Part shown: positions 56,312 through 64,000 of the stretch, piece after piece
Layout of the letters: the number at the start of each line of letters is the position of its first letter
How positions within the stretch are numbered: the first letter of the stretch is position 1
Origin: Stenopsyche tienmushanensis
Lineage: Eukaryota; Arthropoda; Insecta; Trichoptera; Stenopsychidae
Direction of reading: 5' to 3'
NCBI GenBank assembly: GCA_008973525.1
Contig: WACJ01000119.1
Span: 806,001 to 870,000 of the forward strand
Length of the DNA stretch: 64,000 bases
Made by a program: the position numbers and the translations under genes
The notes under the pieces: model-generated
Told to the model about the DNA's origin: nothing
The model's database searches: none
The model's input: the letters and a program-made list of their open reading frames with translations, nothing else

Positions 56312-56860
56312 AGGGGAAATTGACTTGATCGTCACGCCTTGAACAATGCCTAGGGACAGTAACTGTCTAATCTGTGTATACATATATAGTACATATATGT
56401 TTTCCAAATTGTTATATTTAACATTCCTTACCGGTGATGTATTTACTACACCTCGACTCTAATAATATGAATATTCATATAAAATATAATAGATACAGGG
56501 TTCAGAATTTTTGTATTCCTCCGTAATATAATTAAGAATCACATAACATTCATCTGCAGTGACGGAAATAAATAATTTGTCGGAAAATCGGAATTTTGCG
56601 AGATTTAGTCCGTGTTTCAACAGAAAGGAATTTATCAGTCACATTGATGGTGTTATACAAAAATGGGGACTCTTGCGGTCATCAACTCGAACTAGAATTT
56701 AAATAACTGATGACGATACCTCCAACGAGTGTGGAGGCTGAGCGTGCATTTTCAGCAGCATGTTGACTGACTTCCAAAATCAGATCCATACTAAATAACG
56801 AATAAATATCTTTTCTTAAATAAATAAAATTCTTTTGCCTTCAAGTTATTTTTTTAATAT
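56312..56860 (+). pseudogene. hAT-D copy 7 with transposase C-terminal remnant
   Basis: Non-coding hAT-D sequence to about 56660, then at 56716-56808 the plus strand reads IPPTSVEAERAFSAAC, stop, LTSKIRSILNNE. The PTSVEAERAFSAA string is the dimerisation motif near the C-terminus of hAT transposases, so the family descends from a hAT element. The stop and the missing upstream domains show the copy is dead and internally deleted. Confidence 0.78.
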
Positions 56861-56879
56861 TAAACATGGAGTTAGCTAA

Positions 56880-56935
56880 AAGATGAAGCTGTGTTTGTGT
56901 AATATAAAATAAATAGGCGTACTACTGGTGGCCTA
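56880..56935 (+). repeat. Repeat family A, copy 4
   Basis: 'gctgtgtttgtgtaatataa' then 'aataggcgtactactggtg'. Directly joined to LTR copy 12. Confidence 0.55.
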
Positions 56936-57165
56936 ACCTCCTGGGATAACCTCCTGCAGTCAAGGCTAACCAACCACTCTTCCTGACTCCCGCTTCTTGT
57001 GCGTCACTACCCAACTGGCAACGGTGAACGCGCAATAAGCGATCCATCGGGATGCAGGTGCAATGTCCCCGCAGGGCCACAAGAGATGGCGCTGTTAAAA
57101 TAACACATTGCACCTAAAGAGAGATGGAAGATCTCACTGTTGACGGTAAATCGCCCGCGCTACAA
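56936..57165 (-). mobile_element. Gypsy-like LTR fragment (family C), copy 12
   Basis: Antisense: 'agtcaaggctaaccaaccac', 'atgcaggtgcaatgtccccg', 'gcgctgttaaaataacacat', ending 'aaatcgcccgcgctacaaa', which gives the LTR start TGTAGCGCGGGCGATTT on the minus strand. Confidence 0.7.
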
Positions 57166-58494
57166 AAACAAGTATTTGTAAGAAATAATATTATATTAGT
57201 AACACGGTATTTAAATTTATATTTCGGGCTTAAAATCATATCGCGTATACAACAATGATAGTCGAAGTCGTGGCGCAAACGATTTGGCTTGTTTTCAGCT
57301 TTAAAAACAACCCTCCCTATAAATCAATTAATAGGGCGAAACGCATTAAATCGAGGGTTGCGGATCCCGCCGCGCAAACTTTAAAGCTTTCCTTGTCTTA
57401 CGAGCTTTCTTTGGGTTTGCCTCCTCCACGAAAACTCTAGCAAACTGTTGCTTCCCACCCGCAAGAATGTAAATGCTCACCCAACAGGTAGCTCGAAAGA
57501 AGACGGGAGAGCTCGGGACCCTATTGTATTTTTAGGGGATGTGCGTAACGCACCATTTCCGTTCTCGTTTGCGTTCCCATTACCGTTATTCGGGAACGTC
57601 TTATTTACTGTGAAATGTAATATTATACGATCACTATTATTTGCTATCAAACCGAATGTAGCGTCAGATTCTTGCCGTCTATTTGAGCGCAAACATTCGC
57701 CGGAGATTTGTCAATATGCGCATATAACCACATCGAAACGCTGTTTAATATGGAAAATTAGCATGAAGATGTGTATGTGTTTTCTATAATGAATGTATGT
57801 CTGTCTGTTCGTTTCCAATACAATGTTATTATGCTTAAATATTTCTTCCCGTTTGAAATAGATATTTATCTGGTTGATAAAAAAGACCCAGATGAACCTC
57901 AAAAATTGCATGGCAAATTTGAACGAAGCTGGTAATTGACGCTTCGCCGTACATGTCCATGACCTCTCGATTGTGTATTTGAATTTTTTAATATAATTTT
58001 TTAACAATATACAATTTTTTAAAAAATATAATCCGATTTGGAAAACAAACATTTGCTTTGTCAATCATATGTATTTTTTGTCGGAATACGATTAAAAATT
58101 CATGTTTTAAAGCATTAAAACACAATGAACGTTCCGACAAAGCGTTCTATATCATACGAATGTAATCCTAGATTTTTTTCCACATTCCTATTTAGAGACA
58201 ATTTTATATGTCCACAATTAAAGCTCTCTCAATAGATATTTTAACGTTCCATAACTATATTTTCAAAGGCTTTGTTTTAATTCCACGACTGTATTTTCAA
58301 AGGCTTTGTTTATATTTGACAAGCAAAGAAGCACGTGTAATATTTTTACCCACACAAAATTTGTTTTATTGCCTTTGTTTTCTATGCGGACTTGATAGCA
58401 AATACTCTTTCAAACTTCGTACATAAATTTCTTATTATATCACATAGAAATTCAATAATATTATTGTAAGATAAAAGATTACATGAATTTATTC
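57166..58494. other. Non-coding intron sequence
   Basis: A repeat-poor, more GC-rich patch lies at 57240-57720, with overlapping frames on both strands but no motif. 'attttcaaaggctttgttt' is directly repeated at about 58259 and 58291. Confidence 0.35.
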
Positions 58495-58735
58495 CATTTT
58501 GTCCACACAAATTCACTTTTCTCTCAAGACCGCGCAGCGTGAGTCAAGCTAGTATATCAATAAATGAACCTTAACACTATTGATAGTAGACAAAATTCGT
58601 TCATTTCTTCGCGTAAACAAGTGTATAATTGTATTTATGTGGTTTTCTGCTTTTATTATGATTCTAAGCATTTTTACTTTGTATCACTCGAGTTCGAACG
58701 CACATATGCGCTATTACTCATCAACGGGTTAATTT
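58495..58735 (+). repeat. LTR-like repeat (family F), copy 3
   Basis: 'attcacttttctctcaagac', 'cgcgcagcgtgagtcaagct', 'atcaataaatgaaccttaac', 'gttcgaacgcacatatgcgc', 'attactcatcaacgggttaa'. Longest clean copy of family F. Confidence 0.55.
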
Positions 58736-58904
58736 TTTTTACTGAAACTAAATTACATAATTTATTTTTTCTTATTGTTTCTTTACTAAAAATCCACTAT
58801 TATTATTGCTTTTGTTGTAAAGCCTAATCATGAAGGCATTTATTCCACACTTATTCTGGTGACCTGCTAGCAAATACTTGAAATATTACATTATGTAGTC
58901 TAGT

Positions 58905-58999
58905 CTGTGAGTAATCCAGCGCTTAAGCGGTCGGACTAGTAACTCAAATGTCATGGGTTCAAATCTACAGGAGGTTATTTGAACCCATGACATTTGAGT
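58905..58999 (+). repeat. tRNA-like fragment overlapped by a 23-bp perfect inverted repeat
   Basis: 58917-58965 looks like part of a tRNA: an A-box-like 'agcgcttaagcggtc' and a B-box-like 'gggttcaaatc'. Acceptor stem pairing is absent, so it is a tRNA pseudogene or SINE head. Positions 58942-58964 are the exact reverse complement of 58977-58999 with a 12-base loop, so the T-arm segment is present twice, inverted. Confidence 0.7.
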
Positions 59000-59287
59000 C
59001 ATGGAACGAAAGTTTTAAAAAACAAATATTCGCTATGAAAAACCATGTAAAAATGCTTGACAGTAGTCCCATAAGAGGGATTGTTAAAAGCCACCAGATT
59101 CTTGTAGGACTTATTAATGATAATTTTTCATCATAAAGGCATCGTTTTTTATGCAGAGATTTCATTTTTATAGGCGTTCCCACAGACACACAGACAAAAA
59201 GAGAATGAAAAATGTATGCTAAAAAATTGATATTTTTTCTTCATATGGTACTGAAGTGTGCGGTGGTGGAGCGGGGGTGATCTCGGA

Positions 59288-59694
59288 GCAGAGTCCCCGG
59301 GTTGCGCCCCACTCCCGCATGCTCTCCTAGATGGTCGTGCTGGGATGCAGGTGAACGGGCATCAAATAGAAAGGCACTCGTGTTAGATAACTTCTTTATT
59401 AATCACGAGAGAGAGATCTGGCCGTTGGAAGGACGTCCTCTCGCAGCCAAGGCTATGCGACGACTCCTTATGTCTCCCGCCTCCTGCGCGTCACCACCGA
59501 ACCGACAACGGCGCAATAAGCGATCGGTGTTATTCCTTCAGACGCAATGCGTCAACAACGCCACAGAAGGTGGCGCTGTTAAATTGACACATTGCGTCTA
59601 AAGAAAGACGGAAGATGTCGCTGTTAATCTGGCGAATTAAATCTACACAGATTAACAACGCCAATACATGGAGATGATATTTTGCCCATGCTAC
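59288..59694 (-). mobile_element. Gypsy-like LTR (family C), copy 13
   Basis: Antisense: 'cactcccgcatgctctccta', 'tgggatgcaggtgaacgggc', 'tctttattaatcacgagaga', 'cctctcgcagccaaggctat', 'tgttaaattgacacattgcg' to 'gcccatgctacag', giving TGTAGCATGGGC as LTR start. Confidence 0.7.
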
Positions 59695-59964
59695 AGTATT
59701 ATATTTGTGGTGGCTTAGGCCATACTCAAGAGATGAGATAAATTAGATGGTGCAACATTATTTGTAACACTTTGACTGCTATGGTGTGTTTTGATTAACA
59801 ACAATTTACCATGAGACACAGAGTATATATGTTTTTAATCTTTTGATGAGTACAGTCGCGTATTGGCGATCGAATTCCAGTGATTCAGAAGGAACATTCT
59901 TATACGTTTAATACGGATATTGTGAATGGAAGACAGAGGCGGAGTGTCTTGAAATAAACTATTT

Positions 59965-60075
59965 TTGTCTACTATCATCAGTGTTAAGGTTCATTTATTG
60001 ATATACTAGCTTGACTTACGCTGCGTGGTCCTGAGAGAAAAGTGGACTTGTACGGACAATAAGTGATGCCTCCTA
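59965..60075 (-). repeat. LTR-like repeat (family F), inverted copy
   Basis: 'agtgttaaggttcatttatt', 'tagcttgacttacgctgcgt', 'cctgagagaaaagtggactt'. Confidence 0.55.
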
Positions 60076-61645
60076 TTAATTTGATCCTAAGAAGCTTGAG
60101 TTACAAATCCAAGCGCTATATAACGAGCTCTACAGGTGCTATACTAACAGGGATTATATTTGCCTGTTTTTTTTTATAAGTTTGGCATTTTTTTCATTTA
60201 AAATATGTTTATTTCTATTGAAATTTTTATTTTTTTCACTCAGCAGTTTTTCTACTCCGAAAATAATTATACTTAAATTGAAATTGTAAAGCAGATTAAC
60301 CGCAGCAGATGGAGTCTCGGTAGTATCAATATTTAACAAGTTCTAATCGAGGATAATGTTAAAGTTCTCCAGGAACCCGGAGTGAAAAATTAAGGCAAAC
60401 TGCTCGGCAAACAAAGCCGATCCCTCTTTTGGTTAAGTTGGGGGATAGGAGCAAAAAAAGCACTGGCTGTTCCTCATGCGGAAAATGGATAATTGAGCGT
60501 CGGATGGACTCTCCTCGTTCCCGGCGCAGCGCTCCCTCCCTATTCCACCCACCTGGTCCTCCATAATCCCCTGTCAAAGCAACGCAACATTCGCAAAGCG
60601 CCCAATCCTGTACTTAATAATAAATAGAAAGCCTCGGCGCGTGCTCCTCGAAAGCACGAGCGCGGCACTTTTGCACAAGCCGAAGCTCACATTAAAATGC
60701 CTGTCTTGTATAACAAATGTTTCCCGTAAGCCCGTGACATGTGCGAAATCTTCATTCAAAATTGCGGCTTGATCCGCGTGATCTTGATGAATGATGGTCC
60801 CTTGAAGCACGTGCTATTGCGGGAACGTGTGACGTTGTTTTGATGACTGTTGTACGTCGGCAGTTTGCTCTTCAAACATCTAACGTGGGATGAATGGCGT
60901 GAAACAGCTCCTCTTCAACTTTTGGGATCGCATCTCCAAACTTTAATCACAATGGCACGTGGAGGCGTTCAATATCACCGAACGGATGCTGAGAACTAAC
61001 CACAGACAGATGTGATATACGTATTGCCTGTCAATGTGTCAGCTGAGATGTACTTGATTATCTATTCATTCTTATATAATTACAATGATTGGCACTATTA
61101 ATTGGCTTGTAGATCTGCTTCGTTATTTTAATGCCCTATGAGAGCAGATCTAGCACGTCACTAGCTCGAGACAATGGTGACTCCATTGACATAAACATTG
61201 AAAGGGTAAACATCAATGTCTTTGTTCCAAGTAGACTTAAATGCAAAAAGAATATTAGATCTGACACCATTGGAAGCGTAACGTTAACTAAGAACCTCAG
61301 GCGAAATAAAATGTATATCTTTGACTTATGCTGCACGTACAACAGAAAAGGCTCATCTTTGAAGTTTAACAGCTGAGTGCCTCTTTCTAAAAGCATTGAG
61401 AATATCTTTTTATAATATTTTAACCCCTGTTCACAGCTCCTTTTCTGTCATCCGTTAGTGAATATATTGCATAAGCCATCCTTATAAAACTATTAAGATG
61501 GAGTGTAGCACGAATAAAATTACTATTGATCTATACAATAATTTAAAAAACAAATTTAGAAATCCATTTTTTTTTGTTTTAAGTATTTTTTGTTTTAATA
61601 TCATAAAGATGTTAATATCTTTAGGAATGCCATATAATCCTTCAC
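60076..61645. other. Non-coding intron sequence
   Basis: 60340-61000 is repeat-poor and GC-richer. Two minus frames there (60359-60577, 60574-60810) overlap by four bases but show no motif; chance frames are likely. The frames at 61131-61396 on both strands mirror each other. Confidence 0.35.
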
Positions 61646-61649
61646 TTGT

Positions 61650-61725
61650 AGATAGTCTCGCAGTTAAGCAGTTGAAATCGTAACTCCATCGTCTGGGGTC
61701 AAATCTACATGCACCATGTTGGCGC
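61650..61725 (+). repeat. tRNA-like fragment with motif G at its start
   Basis: Motif G variant 'gtctcgcagtt' at 61655-61665, then 'aagcagttgaaatcgtaact' and 'ggggtcaaatctaca'. The B-box-like end and 'taact' resemble the fragment at 58.92 kb. No full cloverleaf. Confidence 0.45.
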
Positions 61726-63419
61726 ATATTGGTCTGGAGAAGTGAAGTCGATCTTCGATGTGAGCGTTTAGCCCGCGTTACACAAGGCCTGAAGCAATAA
61801 ACCACGTTACTGTACTACTGCGTTTCTTTCCAAATAATTACTAAGCGCATATGGCATTGCAATGCATCCCGGGTACTCATTAGTTGAATAAAATCTTAAA
61901 GTGATGGTCGTGGTTTGGGACAAATTTATTCCAATGTGAAACTACTAAGCCGCTACGGCGCAAGTTTTCTCAGATTAAATGAATAAAAGGAGTGGTTCGT
62001 CGCTTTCGGAGTCTCGCAGTAGGGATAACTCTGTGTTTTTTGGATTCTTGAATTATTTAAAAAATGTTTCAGATTTGTGCAATAAGTTATTTTAATGAAT
62101 GAAAAGCTTCTTTCAGCGTTTATCATTTTCAAGCATTTCTAATTATTTGAAAGGTGTATTAAATATTAAAATCTACTTTTATCCGATATTTCAAATCTCC
62201 TGTCGGACTCACGGACGCATAATAACTGCCGTCGCATTGGTGATGCTTTTGCTTGGTTATTCATGCTTTAATTTTTAACAAAATTGGTGACTAAAATCTG
62301 AATACGTCAGTGCCGTCATCTCTTCTGTTTTTTATAGAGTTTCTTCGTTTTTCGATTTTTATTGATTTTATCACACACAAACAATAATTATACTAATTCA
62401 AAAATCTTAACGAATGTAAATACAATAATTCATCAAAGTTTCATTGCAATCGGATGAATGGTATAGGCACACATACGAAACAAACAAACACACATTAATT
62501 TTATATATGCAGATATGCTTGCTTCTGATTGTTTTATGTTACGTTTAGACACACTTTACTCTCTGTCTCTATATGTCTCTATTTAAGCTAATTTACCACC
62601 TATATAAATTTAATTTTAATTTATATGGGGCTTAGAAATAACTCAGAAATTGATTGTCAAATACTTTATATATTCCATAAATGGTTGTTTTTATTACTTA
62701 TCAATACTAATCCCCAATTCTAGAATTGAGACCAGAATAATTTTATTAGTGGCCATTCCGTCGCAAACTTTCTAAACGACTTTTAGCTTCAAAATAGTAC
62801 ACTTATAAAAATATTTCGAACTTGAACATTGAACTTGGGCTAATTTATCACATTATTTTTCGACCCGTTGAATCGTAATATTTTTATTATATTATTATGA
62901 AGCGAAGTTTCCACAAAAACATCCTAATTATTTTTTTTGCAATCAAAGTGATTGAATCATAATACACTGGGTGTGTTTGTTATAAATGCGGTAATTAAAT
63001 TGGAAAGGTCGTACGTATTGCGGTCTATGGTCGGCATGAACGGTGTTTGGTTCGTTAAGGTGGAGCTAGTACCGAAGCGGACCGCTTGGAGCGCCACGCT
63101 CGAATTTATCCGTTTAAATTTTCAAATATAGAATGTGACGCCATTATACAAACATGGCGCGCTAATTGCGGCTCGCGCCAACGGATACGCGTTCATCCAC
63201 CGTGTGTAATAGCGTTGCACTCGGCTTGCTAAACCACCGTACTTATTTATTATTTATATGGCTGCTCTATGCTCCGTGCTCATAGGGTTAATTCCATAGT
63301 TTGGAAAGCCCTCGCCGCTTAAAATGGGGAATAAAATTCGCCCTGGATAATTGGATGTTTTTATTAACCTTTTGATTTGAGAAGTTATTGGGGCCGGGGG
63401 ATTTTTTTTTGTTTTGTTT
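61726..63419. other. Non-coding intron sequence with motif G copy at 62011
   Basis: Motif G variant at 62011-62023 and a weak family A relic near 62500-62580. A CG-rich, repeat-poor block lies at 62990-63290. No gene recognised. Confidence 0.35.
62011..62023 (+). repeat. Dispersed motif G, copy 6
   Basis: GTCTCGCAGTAGG after 'gtggttcgtcgctttcgga'. Confidence 0.45.
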
Positions 63420-63550
63420 CCAGTTTGATGCACCTAGTGTGTAGAGGGAATCATAACGATCGATTTGTTTGGTCCCGCGTGTTTGTCGGCCATTTTGTTC
63501 AGTCACAGTAAATTCTTCCGATGAAAACGCCATCACGCTCCACATATAAA
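63420..63550 (+). mobile_element. Mariner M1 5' region fragment
   Basis: 'gtgtttgtcggccattttg', 'cagtcacagtaaattcttcc', 'aacgccatcacgctcc'; same order as 24.98-25.05 kb, inverted relative to 53.9 kb. Confidence 0.6.
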
Positions 63551-63559
63551 ACCACATTA

Positions 63560-64000
63560 AAAATGCTGGCAACTTGCTGTTGAAAATGCACGCTCAGCCT
63601 CCACAATCTAGATATTTAAATTCTAGTTCGAGTTGATGACCACGTGAGCCTCCATTTTCGTATAACGCCATCAATGTGACTGATAAAATTCCTTTCTGCT
63701 GAGACACGGACAAATTATTTATTTTCGTCGCTGCAGATGAATACTTACATACTATAATTCTTTGATGTGATTCGTAATTATATTACGGAGGAACACAAAA
63801 ATTCTGAAGCCCGTATCTATTATATTTCATATTGATATTCCCATTATTAGATTCGTTGTGTAGTAAATACATCACCGGTAGAGAAAGGTTAATATCACAA
63901 TTTAAAAAACATGTATGTGCTGTATATATGTGTACATAGATTAGATAGTTACTGCCCCTAGGCGTCATCTAAGCTCACCAATTAATAGTTACGCCACTGT
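63560..64000 (-). pseudogene. hAT-D copy 8 with transposase C-terminal remnant and TIR at the window edge
   Basis: Minus strand. At 63575-63605 it reads VEAERAFSTA, the hAT dimerisation motif. Rightwards come the usual non-coding words ('cgtcgctgcagatgaatact', 'atttcatattgatattccc', 'cccctaggcgtcatct'). The last bases 'gttacgccactgt' are the CAGTGGCGTAAC terminus. The window ends at that terminus, so I cannot see a target duplication. Confidence 0.75.

Noticed and set aside
57448..57789. Plus-strand frame of 113 codons
   Set aside because: Overlapped by an antisense frame of 71 codons; no recognised motif on either strand.
58917..58965. Functional tRNA gene
   Set aside because: A- and B-box-like words are present but no acceptor stem pairing or complete cloverleaf can be formed.
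1..64000. CRISPR arrays, bacterial operons, or rRNA genes
   Set aside because: No regularly spaced repeats with unique spacers, no operon-like coding density, and no rRNA signature were seen; the sequence is eukaryotic.

Overview
This window looks like arthropod, most likely insect, nuclear DNA. It is AT-rich, has no dense gene layout, and is built mostly from decayed transposable elements: several mariner lineages, two structurally intact non-autonomous hAT copies plus a third degraded hAT family, a piggyBac-type MITE, R1-clade LINE fragments, and two kinds of LTR-retrotransposon remnants. Mariner, hAT and R1-type LINEs together fit an insect; I cannot name the species.

Only one piece of host protein-coding sequence can be supported. 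Positions 41873-42159 (+) hold the first coding exon of a T-type (low-voltage-activated) calcium channel alpha-1 subunit, the gene called Ca-alpha1T in Drosophila. The exon stops just before domain I S1, and the next bases, ATATCCTTTTT, match the 5' splice site of a minor-class (U12) AT-AC intron. I see no second exon downstream, so everything from 42160 to 64000 is probably inside this first coding intron, and everything before about 41.8 kb is upstream flank or 5' non-coding sequence.

Layout. 1-3.7 kb: AT-rich repeats, a 750-bp TAAA-type tract and an R1-like LINE C-terminus. 3.7-7.2 kb: mariner, LTR-like and short-repeat debris. 7.2-8.9 kb: a repeat-poor non-coding block. 8.9-18.1 kb: hAT-B, mariner and AT-rich repeat fragments. 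18.4-29 kb: Gypsy-like LTR pieces, hAT-D fragments and mariner relics. 29.7-34.2 kb: a compact mobile-element cluster holding a piggyBac-type MITE, a Charlie-like hAT with a LINE nested inside, an intact hAT-B copy and a second LINE. 35.6-40.2 kb: mariner derivatives and LTR debris. 40.4-41.8 kb: a repeat-poor block upstream of the channel exon. 41.87-42.16 kb: the exon. 42.2-64 kb: the intron, with a long hairpin, mariner relics, a 653-bp solo LTR, many Gypsy-like LTR pieces, an internally deleted mariner, hAT-D copies and tRNA-like fragments.

No intact transposase, reverse transcriptase, gag or pol frame was found. Boundaries of old repeats are approximate except where target-site duplications are given.
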